Shown: positions 26,532-35,292, counted from the first letter of the stretch. The stretch: DNA of 64,000 bases from Streptomyces flavofungini (GCF_030388665.1 NZ_CP128846.1:1054001-1118000); one strand, 5' to 3'. Translations and numbers: made by a program. Notes: generated by a model not told the origin, from the sequence alone.

Positions 26532-28724
26532 TCAGTCGCCGCGTCCCTGGGGCGGGTAGGACGCGTACGGGCTGCCGCTCTGCGCGGGCACCGGGTTCTG
26601 GTGTCCGCCGTGCGGCGGCGTGCCCTGGCGCGACGGCTCATGGCGGATGCGGCGCGGCCACCACGCGGCCCGGCCGAGCAGGGCGGTGAGGGCCGGCGTG
26701 AAGAACATGGCCATCACGAAGGCCCCGATGACGATGCCGAAGGCGACCGCGAACCCGATCTGGGCGAGCGAGACATCGCTGGCGAGCAGCATCGACGCGA
26801 ACGTGCCCGCGAGGATCACACCGGCCGCGGCCACCGTCGGGCCCGCGTGCTGGATGCTCTTGGCGGTGGCCGCACGCGGGCCGAGGCCTTCCTTCGCCTC
26901 TTCCCGCAGCCGCGCGACCATCAGGATGTTGTAGTCGGTGCCGATGGCCACCACGAACAAGTACATGATCACGGGCAGGAAGAAGGTCAGACCCGACTGG
27001 CCCTCGATCTGCTGGAACAGGATCACGCTGGCGCCGAGGGTGGCGCCGAAGCCGAGGGCCACGGAGACCATCAGATAGATCGGCGCGACGATGCTGCGAA
27101 GCAGCAGGCCGAGGATGAGCATGATGAGCGCGGCCGCGGTCGGGAACACCACGGAGAAGTCCCGGTTGACGGCCTTGTTGATGTCGACGAACACCGAGGT
27201 GACGCCGCCGACCTTGGTCTCGGTTCCGGGCGGCGCGGACTCGTGGGCCGTGGTCCGCAGCGGGCCGCGGACGACGTCCATGGCCTTGCGGCCGTTCGGG
27301 TCCATGGTCAGCACGGCGTTGAACTCGGCCGTCCTGCCGTCCTTGCTGAGCTGCGAACGCGAGGCGCTGCCCACGCCCTTGACCTGCTTGAGCTTGCCGA
27401 CGAAGGCCTTCATGTCGGCCTCGTTCAGCTTCTCGCCGTTCGTGGAGCGCATCAGGACGGTGCTGGGGTTGGTGCTGCCCGCCGGCAGGTCCTGGCTCAT
27501 GGCGTGCAGGGCGACCTGCGACTCCTTCTTGGAGTTCTCGTCCTCCTGGCTCGCGAAGGTCGGCTTGTAGCCGAACGCGCCGAGGGCCAGCACGATCATG
27601 AGCAGACCGGAGCCGACGGCGAACAGGCCCGGGCGGCGCGCCACGGACTTGCCCATGGCCTCGAAGCGGGCCGCGCGCGGCTCCCGCTGCCAGGACTTGG
27701 ACGGCCAGAACACCTTGGTGCCCATCAGCGAGATGATCGCCGGGATCAGGGTGAGGCTGGCGAGCAGGGTCACGCCGATGGCGATGGCCAGGGCCGGGCC
27801 CATGGAGACGAGGAAGCTGAGCGAGGAGAGCAGCAGCGCGAGGAAGCAGACGACGACGGCTCCCGCGGCCGAGGCGATGGCCTCGCCGACCCGGCCGATG
27901 GCGGAGATCATCGCGGTCTTGGAGTCCTCACCGAGCCGCAGTCGCTCCCGGTAACGGAACATCAGGAACAGGATGTAGTCGGTACCGACGCCGAAGAGCA
28001 CCACGATGAGCAGCGACGACACCGAGCTGTCGGCCTTGAGGTGGAACTCCTTGGCCGCGGTCGCGATCAGGCCGTTGGCGATCTGGGCGACGAGGGTGAT
28101 GCCGACGATGGTGAGGACGGTGATCGTGGGGCTGCGGAAGATGATCGTCATCAGGACGACGATCAGGACGATGGTGCCGATGAAGATCAGCCCGTCGGCC
28201 TCCTTGGAGGCCTCCTCGTTGTCGAGCTGAGTGGCCGCGTCACCCGTGACGCCCCACTTCAGCCCCGAGTCGGCGACCATCGGCTTGAGGTCGTCGCGCA
28301 TGTCCTCGACCGCGTGCTGCTGGCTCTTGTCGCCCGCCTTCACGTCGGCCATCGACACCATCACCGTCTGCACCTTCTTGTGCGGTGACGGCGGCGCGGT
28401 GATGACCTGCTCGACCTTGTCGTACTTCTTGGCCTGCAGGGCCTTGCCGATCTTGGTGATCTCGGCCGAGTCGGCCTTGTCCAGGGCCTTGCCGTCCTCG
28501 CGCGTGAAGACCACGATCGCCGAGGGGCTGAAGCCCTTCGGGAACGCCTTCTCCTGGATCTTCTGCGCCTGGATCGACTCGTAGTGCTTGGGAAGGAACT
28601 CGGCCTGATCGGTTGTGGTGGTCAGCGACGGGGCGAAGCCGATGACGGCCGCCCCGGCGATGAGCCAGCTGATGATCACCAGCCAGCGGTGGCCGACGAC
28701 GAAACGTCCTAGTGCTTTGAACAC
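26532..28724 (-). CDS. MMPL/RND-family transporter
   Basis: Predicted 730-residue integral membrane exporter with two repeats, each an N-terminal helix, a large extracytoplasmic loop and a bundle of helices (12 in total). The diagnostic segments are GTDYILFLMFRYRERL and GTDYNILMVARLREEAKEG, which carry the Asp-Tyr proton-relay positions of MMPL proteins. These pumps export lipids, siderophores or antibiotics using proton motive force. The C-terminus is a short Pro/Gly/Gln tail. GTG at 28724 is chosen because GGAGGAAGG lies just upstream. It is the third gene of a minus-strand operon after two PH-domain membrane genes. Confidence 0.93.
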   Translation of the reverse strand: MFKALGRFVVGHRWLVIISWLIAGAAVIGFAPSLTTTTDQAEFLPKHYESIQAQKIQEKAFPKGFSPSAIVVFTREDGKALDKADSAEITKIGKALQAKKYDKVEQVITAPPSPHKKVQTVMVSMADVKAGDKSQQHAVEDMRDDLKPMVADSGLKWGVTGDAATQLDNEEASKEADGLIFIGTIVLIVVLMTIIFRSPTITVLTIVGITLVAQIANGLIATAAKEFHLKADSSVSSLLIVVLFGVGTDYILFLMFRYRERLRLGEDSKTAMISAIGRVGEAIASAAGAVVVCFLALLLSSLSFLVSMGPALAIAIGVTLLASLTLIPAIISLMGTKVFWPSKSWQREPRAARFEAMGKSVARRPGLFAVGSGLLMIVLALGAFGYKPTFASQEDENSKKESQVALHAMSQDLPAGSTNPSTVLMRSTNGEKLNEADMKAFVGKLKQVKGVGSASRSQLSKDGRTAEFNAVLTMDPNGRKAMDVVRGPLRTTAHESAPPGTETKVGGVTSVFVDINKAVNRDFSVVFPTAAALIMLILGLLLRSIVAPIYLMVSVALGFGATLGASVILFQQIEGQSGLTFFLPVIMYLFVVAIGTDYNILMVARLREEAKEGLGPRAATAKSIQHAGPTVAAAGVILAGTFASMLLASDVSLAQIGFAVAFGIVIGAFVMAMFFTPALTALLGRAAWWPRRIRHEPSRQGTPPHGGHQNPVPAQSGSPYASYPPQGRGD

Positions 28725-28787
28725 GGTTCCTTCCTCCACTCCGGATCACGCCGAAGTACTTGGTCTTGCGGGGGTCTGTGGTGCGGT

Positions 28788-30380
28788 TCAGGGCCGGCCG
28801 CGGTCCGTGCGCCGGCCGGTCGGCGCGGTGCAGAAGGGGGCGACGAGGCCGGGCAGCGCCGCCTCCGCGAAGCGGAGCCCGTCGGCGACGCCGACGTCGC
28901 GGATGCGGACGGCGCCCTTCCCGGCCGCGGTGGTGGCGGTCAGCGTGCACAGTCCGGCGCGCCGCTGCGTGAACGTCTGTCTGCCGGTCCAGCCGACGAT
29001 CCGGTCGCGCCGCAGCACCACCGTCCGCCGGACGAACGTGCCCTGTCGTACGACGAGGTGGTCACCGCTCAGCGCGTGGCCGAGGCCGCGGTAGGCGTCC
29101 ACCGCGAGCGGCGCCCCGCAGGCCGCGGTGAGCGCCGCGGCGACGGGGGCGGCCCACCAGGGCAGCGCTCCGGCGGCCGTGCCGGCCCCGGCCAGGGCCG
29201 CTGCCCCGGCCGGGGCCCACAGGCAACCGCGCACCAGACGGCGGCGCAGCGCGGGCCGGGGGTGACCGCGCAGCACCGCCTCAGTGATCGGCGACGTGGC
29301 CTCGTTCAGGACGTCGGCCGCGATCTGGTGCGCGGAGTTCAGGGGGGCGGCCGGGATGAGCTGGGCCGGGCCGAGCGAGCCGGGGACCTGGGTGCCGCGG
29401 CCGCCGAGCCCGGTGGCCAGGAGGGTCAGCCGGCCGGCGGCGAGCAGCCGCAGGGGCAGGGGACGGCTCAGCTCGACGCCGCAGATCCGCCGCTCGGCCA
29501 CGGACACCGACCGGGAGGTGAGCAGGCCGCGGCTGATGTGCAGGGCACCTCCCGGCTCGCGTTCGAGCCGGTGTCCGTACCAGGCCTCGGTGAACGTCAC
29601 CAGCGAGCCCGCGACGCCGACGGCAAGGAGCACCAGGGCCACGACGGCGATGGCCACGGCGAGGGGCACGGCGGCCAGCCAGTCCCAGACGCTCCGCGCG
29701 GTGCCGCTGTCGGTGACGTCGAGTCCGAGGGTGTCCAGGAGCTTGGAGACACCGGTGACCACGGCCAGGACCCCGGCGAAAGTGGTGACGGTCAGAGGGG
29801 CGTAGCGGGCCCAGGACCAGCGCATCCGCGCGAGCGGCACCGGCAGCGCGGGGGTTTCGCCGCCGGTGTCGCCCTCGCCGCGGCTGAGCAGCAGCGCGCG
29901 GAACCGGACCGCCTGTTCCCGCGAGATCCCGTCGAGCACCAGCTCCTCGTCCTCGCTGCGGGCGGTGTGCTCCCCGGTGCCGACCTTCACGGCCGCGAGC
30001 CCGAAGAGGCGGTGCACGGGGTTGGCCGTCAGATCGGCGCTGCGGACGCGGTCGCGGGGGATCGACTTGTCGGTACGGAAGAGGAGCCCGGAGTGCAGCT
30101 CGATGAGGCTGTCGGTGATGCGGAAGCGGGTGGTGCGGTAGCGCACCCACTCGTGTCCGGCCTGGACGCCCGCCACCACGATGTAGGAGCCGAGCACGAT
30201 CAGGCCGTGGGTGTTGAGCAGGTCCCGGGCCACGAGGATGGCGCCGAGCAGCGGCACGGCCGGGCCGACGAGCCAGCTGACGCTGACCACGATCATGCGC
30301 GGGTGCAGTCGCTGCCACGGCTCCGCCGCGGTCGGCGGCTGCGGATTCGACACGTCGAGCACCGGTGTACGCACGGTCAC
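28788..30380 (-). CDS. PH-domain (YdbT-like) membrane protein
   Basis: Predicted 530-residue membrane protein with repeated bacterial pleckstrin-homology (bPH2/YdbT) modules alternating with helix pairs: YRTTRFRITDSLIELHSGLL, then SKSIPRDRVRS-like sequence, and DHLVVRQGTFVRRTVVLRRD near the end. The family in Bacillus (YdbS-YdbT) contributes to resistance to certain bacteriocins and envelope stress; the biochemical role is unclear. GTG at 30380 overlaps the stop of the YdbS-like gene (GTGA), so they are co-translated and likely form a complex. Confidence 0.85.
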   Translation of the reverse strand: MTVRTPVLDVSNPQPPTAAEPWQRLHPRMIVVSVSWLVGPAVPLLGAILVARDLLNTHGLIVLGSYIVVAGVQAGHEWVRYRTTRFRITDSLIELHSGLLFRTDKSIPRDRVRSADLTANPVHRLFGLAAVKVGTGEHTARSEDEELVLDGISREQAVRFRALLLSRGEGDTGGETPALPVPLARMRWSWARYAPLTVTTFAGVLAVVTGVSKLLDTLGLDVTDSGTARSVWDWLAAVPLAVAIAVVALVLLAVGVAGSLVTFTEAWYGHRLEREPGGALHISRGLLTSRSVSVAERRICGVELSRPLPLRLLAAGRLTLLATGLGGRGTQVPGSLGPAQLIPAAPLNSAHQIAADVLNEATSPITEAVLRGHPRPALRRRLVRGCLWAPAGAAALAGAGTAAGALPWWAAPVAAALTAACGAPLAVDAYRGLGHALSGDHLVVRQGTFVRRTVVLRRDRIVGWTGRQTFTQRRAGLCTLTATTAAGKGAVRIRDVGVADGLRFAEAALPGLVAPFCTAPTGRRTDRGRP

Positions 30381-30952
30381 GTGCCGTCCTCACGCAGGGC
30401 GCGGACGCGCTCGGTGAGGTCCCGGACCAGCTCTTCGGCCAGGTGCCGGTCCAGGCCGACGAGGGTGACCGGGCCCGCCGCCGACGCGGTGGTCACGGTC
30501 ACCGCGGAGAGCCCGAAGAGCTGCATCAGCGGGCCGCGCTTGGTGTCCAGGGTCTGGATGCGGGTGAACGGCACGACACGCCATTCCCGGGTGAGCCAGC
30601 CGGAGGTGGCACACACCGCGTCGACGCCCGCCTCCCAGCGGTGCACGCGGTAGCGGTACCAGGGGGTGAGCAGCGCGTAGCCCGCGCCGACGGGGCACAG
30701 CACCCCGAAGACGGCCCACAGCCAGGACGGGGCGTCGGGCGTCAGGGCTGCGGCCGCGAGGGCGGCGAGCACCGGCACGACGACCAGGAGGTTCTGCGTC
30801 AGCCACCAGTGGACGGCGCGCCGGTCCGGGCGGCGGGCGGGCCGCGGCACACCGAACGACAGCGGCGGAACACCGGCCAGCACCGGAACATCGGCGTCCG
30901 GATGTGTCGCCTCCGCCCCGTCCCGCGCTGCCTGCCGCGTCTGCTGTGGCAC
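30377..30952 (-). CDS. PH-domain (YdbS-like) membrane protein
   Basis: Predicted 191-residue protein with two membrane helices (NLLVVVPVLAALAAAALTP and LWAVFGVLCPVGAGYALL) followed by one bPH2 domain: YRYRVHRWEAGVDAVCATSG, EWRVVPFTRIQTLDTKRGPL. It is the small partner of the downstream YdbT-like gene. GTG at 30952 has GGAGGGG about 5 nt upstream; the open frame further upstream is not protein-like. First gene of a YdbS-YdbT-MMPL operon, divergent from the sensor kinase at 31149. Confidence 0.85.
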   Translation of the reverse strand: MPQQTRQAARDGAEATHPDADVPVLAGVPPLSFGVPRPARRPDRRAVHWWLTQNLLVVVPVLAALAAAALTPDAPSWLWAVFGVLCPVGAGYALLTPWYRYRVHRWEAGVDAVCATSGWLTREWRVVPFTRIQTLDTKRGPLMQLFGLSAVTVTTASAAGPVTLVGLDRHLAEELVRDLTERVRALREDGT

Positions 30953-31148
30953 TGCCCCTCCGCCCTTGTGGCTGTCGTTGTCCCACCAGCCAAACAACCG
31001 GGGCGGGGAGCGAGGCAGAGCGCTTCGTGTGCAGTGGAAGCGACCAAGGTTGCAACTTCGGGAGCGCGCTACCCACTTTCGTACGCTCCGCTGTTTCGTA
31101 TGGACCACGTCCGCTTCGTGGGCGTGTGGGCGCCAGTAGGGTGACCGC

Positions 31149-32453
31149 GTGACAGGGCCGATTCGATGGTTGGGCCGCAGCGCCGTTCAGGACACCATCC
31201 TCGTCGCCACTCTCATCGCACTCAACGTCTTCGTCGCCTTCTGGAGCGGCTTTCCCCGGGAAGAGCATCCGCGGTTTGGGCCGTGGGCGGGGTTGGGGTT
31301 GCAGGTGGTTGTGGTGGTGGTGTTGGTGGTGCGGCGGGTGTGGCCGTTGTTTGTGTTGGGTGTGGCGACGGTGTCTGCGGTGTTGATGTCGTTGTCGGTG
31401 TGGTTGGTGCCGGGGTTGTTGGTGACGTCGGTGGATGGTTCGGGGGTGTGGGTGCCGTTGGCTGCGCCGTTCGCGGCGTATTCGGCGGTGGTGTATTCGT
31501 CGCGGCCGCGGGGTGCGTGGGTGTTGACGGGTGTGTTGACTGTGGTGGCGACGCGGTTGTGGGAGTTGTCGTTCGCGGTGGCGGCGTCGGGGGTGTTGTT
31601 GACGGCGGTGCCGGCGTTGTTGGGGATGTATGTGGCGGCGCGGCGGGGGTTGATCGTGGCGTTGACGGAGCGGGCGGAGCGGGCGGAGCGGGAGCAGTTT
31701 TTGTTGGCGGAGCGGGCGCGGGCGGAGGAGCGGGTGCGTCTTGCGGGGGAGATGCATGACGTGGTGACGCATCGGGTGTCGTTGATGGTGTTGCAGGCGG
31801 GGGCGTTGCGGGTGGTGTCGTCGGATGAGCGGGTGCGGGCGGAGGCGGAGGGTTTGCGGGCTGCGGGGTGTCAGGCGTTGGAGGAGTTGAGGGATTTGGT
31901 GGGGGTTTTGCGGTCTCCGGAGAGTGCGGTGGGGTTGGTGGGTGGTGTGGGTGATGACGGGGGTGTGGGTGTGGGTGATTGGGGTTTGTCGGTGTTGGTG
32001 GAGGAGTCGCGGGCGGTGGGTGTTGAGGTGGTGTTGAGTGAGTCGGGGGATCGTTCGGTGTCGTCTCCGGTGGTGGCGCGGACGGCGTATCGGATTGTGC
32101 AGGAGGCGTTGACGAATGTGCGGAAGCACGCTCCGGGGAGTGGGGTGCGGGTGGAGGTGCGGTATGAGGCGGATCGGGTGCGGTTGAGGGTGCGGAATTC
32201 GGCTCCGACGGCGGCGGTGGATCGGGAGTTGGCGTCGTCTGGTTCGGGGAGTGGGTTGAAGGGGTTGCGGCAGCGGGTGGAGTTGGTGGGCGGCACGTTC
32301 GAGTCCGGCCCCCGCCCCGACGGCGGCTTCACCGTCAAGTCGGTGTTGCCGAGCTATGTGCCGACGACGGTGACGTGGATCCGCTCGGACAACGGCACGC
32401 AGTCGGCGTCGGCGGGTCCCGCGGGGCCCCCGGGGTCGGTCTTCAAGGAGTAG
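31149..32453 (+). CDS. Sensor histidine kinase 1 (NarL-type partner, HisKA_3/HATPase)
   Basis: Predicted 434-residue kinase: membrane helices over about residues 15-160, then a coiled segment (ERAERAEREQFLLAERARAE), the phospho-acceptor motif GEMHDVVTHRVSLMVLQAG and an ATPase domain (IVQEALTNVRKHAPGS N-box; SGSGLKGLRQRVELVGG). Such kinases phosphorylate LuxR/NarL-type regulators. Residues from HPRFGPW to PDGGF are encoded by a 1,064-bp segment repeated in inverted orientation in kinase 2. Only the first ~39 and last ~40 residues are unique. Inside the repeat nearly every codon ends in G or T (TTG Leu, GGT Gly, GAT Asp), unlike the flanks. The unique C-terminal tail (YVPTTVTWIRSDNGTQSAS...) is longer than in kinase 2. 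Confidence 0.92.
   Translation: MTGPIRWLGRSAVQDTILVATLIALNVFVAFWSGFPREEHPRFGPWAGLGLQVVVVVVLVVRRVWPLFVLGVATVSAVLMSLSVWLVPGLLVTSVDGSGVWVPLAAPFAAYSAVVYSSRPRGAWVLTGVLTVVATRLWELSFAVAASGVLLTAVPALLGMYVAARRGLIVALTERAERAEREQFLLAERARAEERVRLAGEMHDVVTHRVSLMVLQAGALRVVSSDERVRAEAEGLRAAGCQALEELRDLVGVLRSPESAVGLVGGVGDDGGVGVGDWGLSVLVEESRAVGVEVVLSESGDRSVSSPVVARTAYRIVQEALTNVRKHAPGSGVRVEVRYEADRVRLRVRNSAPTAAVDRELASSGSGSGLKGLRQRVELVGGTFESGPRPDGGFTVKSVLPSYVPTTVTWIRSDNGTQSASAGPAGPPGSVFKE
31266..32329 (+). repeat. 1,064-bp inverted repeat, left arm
   Basis: Matches the reverse complement of 33266-34329 over its whole length. The only difference I find is at 31676 (GCG versus GCT, synonymous). Flanking sequence diverges at once on both sides. 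The arms cover the shared parts of the two sensor kinases; the 936 bp between them hold the kinase 1 tail, the terminator, the response regulator and the kinase 2 tail. Confidence 0.95.
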
Positions 32454-32460
32454 GCGGTGG

Positions 32461-32509
32461 GACAGCGCGAAGGGCCGGAGCTTTGAAAGCTCCGGCCCTT
32501 CGCGCTGTC
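32461..32509. terminator. Perfect 23-bp stem bidirectional terminator
   Basis: Positions 32461-32483 and 32487-32509 are exact reverse complements around a 3-nt loop, located between kinase 1 (+) and the response regulator (-). It would prevent convergent transcription inside the inverted-repeat locus. Confidence 0.85.
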
Positions 32510-32550
32510 CGCGCTGTCCGTACGTGTGGCTGCGGGGCTCCCCGCGACCG

Positions 32551-33213
32551 TCAGCGGCTGACGAGCCCCGCGTCGTAGGCGAGGAGTCCCGCCTGGGTCC
32601 TGTTGGTGCACTCCAGCTTCACGAGCATGCGGGAGACATAGCCCTTGACCGTCGCCTCGCTGAGGAACAGCTTCGTGGCGATCTGGGCGTTGGACAGGCC
32701 TTCGCCGAGGCAGGTGAGGACATCGGTCTCGCGCTCGGTGAGCTTGCCGACCAGGGCCTTGGCGCGCTCGCGCGCGGCGTCCTCGTCGGAGGACGCCGCC
32801 ACGATACGGCGCATGGCGACGGGTGAGAGGACGGTGTGGCCGTCGGCGGCGACGCGGACGAGGCCGATCAGGTCCTCGGGGGGCGTGGATTTCACAAGAA
32901 ATCCACTTGCTCCACTGCGCAGCGCCCGCATCACATACTGATCGGCGTCGAATGTGGTGAGCGCCACGACTTTCGGCGGCTGGTCGAGTTTCATGATGCA
33001 TTCGATCGCCGTGAGGCCGTCCACGCCCGGCATCCGCAAATCCATGAGAACGAGATCGGGGCGATGCCGCATCACGGCCTCCACCGCGGCGGCTCCGTCA
33101 TGGGCGGCGTCGACGACCTCAATGTCCTCGGCCGAACCGAGAATCGTTCTCAAATGCGCGCAGACCATGGGCTCGTCATCAACAACCAACACCTTTACGA
33201 CTTCATGCCCCAT
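32551..33213 (-). CDS. LuxR/NarL-family response regulator
   Basis: Predicted 220-residue regulator. The receiver domain (about 5-120) has the acidic pair VDDEP, the phosphorylated Asp in LVLMDLRMPG and the conserved Lys in FLVKSTPPED. The C-terminal LuxR helix-turn-helix is LTERETDVLTCLGEGLSNAQ followed by LFLSEATVKGYVSRML. ATG at 33213 is used; GTG at 33219 is also in frame. It lies 9 bp downstream of kinase 2 on the same strand, so in the present orientation it is co-transcribed with kinase 2. It is enclosed by the inverted repeats. Confidence 0.94.
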   Translation of the reverse strand: MGHEVVKVLVVDDEPMVCAHLRTILGSAEDIEVVDAAHDGAAAVEAVMRHRPDLVLMDLRMPGVDGLTAIECIMKLDQPPKVVALTTFDADQYVMRALRSGASGFLVKSTPPEDLIGLVRVAADGHTVLSPVAMRRIVAASSDEDAARERAKALVGKLTERETDVLTCLGEGLSNAQIATKLFLSEATVKGYVSRMLVKLECTNRTQAGLLAYDAGLVSR

Positions 33214-33222
33214 GGTCACAGT

Positions 33223-34503
33223 CTATCCATGGTGCGCTTCCATCGGCAGTACGGCTTCGATATGAAAGCCGCCGTCGGGGCGGGGGCCGGACTCGAACGT
33301 GCCGCCCACCAACTCCACCCGCTGCCGCAACCCCTTCAACCCACTCCCCGAACCAGACGACGCCAACTCCCGATCCACCGCCGCCGTCGGAGCCGAATTC
33401 CGCACCCTCAACCGCACCCGATCCGCCTCATACCGCACCTCCACCCGCACCCCACTCCCCGGAGCGTGCTTCCGCACATTCGTCAACGCCTCCTGCACAA
33501 TCCGATACGCCGTCCGCGCCACCACCGGAGACGACACCGAACGATCCCCCGACTCACTCAACACCACCTCAACACCCACCGCCCGCGACTCCTCCACCAA
33601 CACCGACAAACCCCAATCACCCACACCCACACCCCCGTCATCACCCACACCACCCACCAACCCCACCGCACTCTCCGGAGACCGCAAAACCCCCACCAAA
33701 TCCCTCAACTCCTCCAACGCCTGACACCCCGCAGCCCGCAAACCCTCCGCCTCCGCCCGCACCCGCTCATCCGACGACACCACCCGCAACGCCCCCGCCT
33801 GCAACACCATCAACGACACCCGATGCGTCACCACGTCATGCATCTCCCCCGCAAGACGCACCCGCTCCTCCGCCCGCGCCCGCTCCGCCAACAAAAACTG
33901 CTCCCGCTCCGCCCGCTCAGCCCGCTCCGTCAACGCCACGATCAACCCCCGCCGCGCCGCCACATACATCCCCAACAACGCCGGCACCGCCGTCAACAAC
34001 ACCCCCGACGCCGCCACCGCGAACGACAACTCCCACAACCGCGTCGCCACCACAGTCAACACACCCGTCAACACCCACGCACCCCGCGGCCGCGACGAAT
34101 ACACCACCGCCGAATACGCCGCGAACGGCGCAGCCAACGGCACCCACACCCCCGAACCATCCACCGACGTCACCAACAACCCCGGCACCAACCACACCGA
34201 CAACGACATCAACACCGCAGACACCGTCGCCACACCCAACACAAACAACGGCCACACCCGCCGCACCACCAACACCACCACCACAACCACCTGCAACCCC
34301 AACCCCGCCCACGGCCCAAACCGCGGATGGCCTTCGTGGTGGGTTTCGTTCCAGACGGCCACGACGACGTTGAGGACGACCAAGGCTGTCAGCAGCGTGA
34401 TGTCGGTCGTCGTCGGGCGGAAAACGGATGGCTTGCCGGATTCGTCGTCGGACTTTTCTCCGGCCGTCCTGGCTGGCTGCACGACAAGCCCACCCCCGTA
34501 CAT
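33223..34503 (-). CDS. Sensor histidine kinase 2, near-duplicate of kinase 1 in inverted orientation
   Basis: Predicted 426-residue kinase. From HPRFGPW to PDGGF it is identical in protein to kinase 1: same membrane helices, phospho-acceptor GEMHDVVTHRVSLM and ATPase domain. The first ~59 residues are unique (MYGGGLVVQPARTAGEKSDD, then helix DITLLTALVVLNVVVAVW) and carry a longer hydrophilic head than kinase 1. The tail is short (IEAVLPMEAHHG). ATG at 34503 is the chosen start; the frame is open far upstream but reads promoter-like sequence. It forms an operon with the response regulator. A near-palindrome GGGACTTTAACGTCCC at 34578-34593 lies in its promoter region. Confidence 0.9.
   Translation of the reverse strand: MYGGGLVVQPARTAGEKSDDESGKPSVFRPTTTDITLLTALVVLNVVVAVWNETHHEGHPRFGPWAGLGLQVVVVVVLVVRRVWPLFVLGVATVSAVLMSLSVWLVPGLLVTSVDGSGVWVPLAAPFAAYSAVVYSSRPRGAWVLTGVLTVVATRLWELSFAVAASGVLLTAVPALLGMYVAARRGLIVALTERAERAEREQFLLAERARAEERVRLAGEMHDVVTHRVSLMVLQAGALRVVSSDERVRAEAEGLRAAGCQALEELRDLVGVLRSPESAVGLVGGVGDDGGVGVGDWGLSVLVEESRAVGVEVVLSESGDRSVSSPVVARTAYRIVQEALTNVRKHAPGSGVRVEVRYEADRVRLRVRNSAPTAAVDRELASSGSGSGLKGLRQRVELVGGTFESGPRPDGGFHIEAVLPMEAHHG
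33266..34329 (-). repeat. 1,064-bp inverted repeat, right arm
   Basis: Inverted copy of 31266-32329; see that entry. Together the arms could recombine and invert 33 kinase-tail codons, the terminator and the response regulator without breaking either kinase reading frame. Confidence 0.95.
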
Positions 34504-34871
34504 GTCGGCTTCGCGCTCTGTGGGTCGTGCAGAGCTTAATGCGTATGGCGGCTGGGCCCTACCCGCAGCCCTGACCTGGGACTTTAACGTCCCCTTGGTG
34601 GCTTTCGCGCCCCCTGGCCAACGCTCCTCCGGCGGGAGCCGTGCACCTCGCGTCCTCGGCACACCAGGCCCACGAGAGGGGGAACGCCGGAGTCGGTCAC
34701 TACTTTCGTCGGTAGGAGTACCAACGTTTCCCTCTGCCCCGGCACCTGCGTCAAGCGGTTGAATAAGTCTTGTTGGCAGCCCGGCAGGAGCAACACCCAA
34801 GCAACACCGGCCGGGGCGCGGCGCGAGAAGCAACAAGACTGCTCACCCGAACAGATCATTTGAGGAGCGAC
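34504..34871. promoter_or_regulatory. 368-bp divergent intergenic region
   Basis: No gene is seen. The region must hold the promoter of the kinase 2-regulator operon (-) and that of the small membrane protein (+). It contains a 16-bp near-palindrome GGGACTTTAACGTCCC (34578-34593), a possible operator, and short direct repeats of AGCAACA-type sequence around 34790-34842. No exact -35/-10 pair is assigned. Confidence 0.45.
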
Positions 34872-35072
34872 ATGCTGTGGGTCGGCATCGTCCTGGCGGT
34901 TCAGGGATTCGGTTCATTCCTGACCGAGCGCATTTGGGACACAAAATTCGGTGTCACGGCACTCCTGGGTGACGACAGCCCCTCGTGGGTGAGCCTGGCG
35001 ATCGGCGTGGTCGGTCTGGTCATCCTCGCGTTCTGCGCGAGTTCACGTACCCGTAAGTCCGTACACAACTGA
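34872..35072 (+). CDS. Small two-helix membrane protein
   Basis: Predicted 66-residue protein: helix 1 WVGIVLAVQGFGSFLTERIW, a short loop (DTKFGVTALLGDDSPSW), helix 2 SLAIGVVGLVILAFCA and a basic end (SSRTRKSVHN). ATG at 34872 has GAGGAG 4-5 nt upstream, a strong start. No family recognised. Its position next to the two-component locus suggests it may be a target or accessory sensor. It is followed by hairpins at 35100-35117 and 35125-35161. Confidence 0.7.
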   Translation: MLWVGIVLAVQGFGSFLTERIWDTKFGVTALLGDDSPSWVSLAIGVVGLVILAFCASSRTRKSVHN

Positions 35073-35124
35073 AACCCCCCTCCCCCGGGTGTTTTCACTC
35101 CCCTGCTGTCGCAGGGGCCGAACT

Positions 35125-35161
35125 CCCGGTGGCCGGTTCTCCCCCGTAACCGGCCACCGGG
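35125..35161 (+). terminator. 14-bp stem hairpin followed by T-rich run
   Basis: Positions 35125-35138 and 35148-35161 are exact reverse complements with a 9-nt loop, followed by TTTCTT. It ends the transcript of the small membrane gene. A smaller 7-bp hairpin sits just before it at 35100-35117. Confidence 0.8.
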
Positions 35162-35236
35162 TTTCTTCATGTCCGGAAAAAGACGTGCGGGACGAGAGAC
35201 ATGAGGGACTGCGCGGGGGGCTCAAAGACGTGGACG

Positions 35237-35286
35237 ACAGGGCGGGTCGTCCGGCGCGGTGACACGCGCCGGACGACCCGCCCTGT
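35237..35286 (-). terminator. Perfect 22-bp stem terminator at the end of the starter-unit operon
   Basis: Positions 35237-35258 and 35265-35286 are exact reverse complements with a 6-nt loop, directly after the thioesterase stop codon at 35293. It marks one end of the polyketide gene block. Confidence 0.85.
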
Positions 35287-35292
35287 GCTGTC

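Noticed and set aside
31021..31042. CGCTTC/GAAGCG inverted repeat upstream of kinase 1 as a regulator operator
   Set aside because: Only 6-bp arms, and not found in the kinase 2 promoter; too weak to list as a site.
30390..34539. His/Arg/Pro-rich open frames antisense to both sensor kinases
   Set aside because: They arise from the G/T-rich repeat read on the other strand; the sequence is low complexity and the kinase frames carry all conserved motifs.
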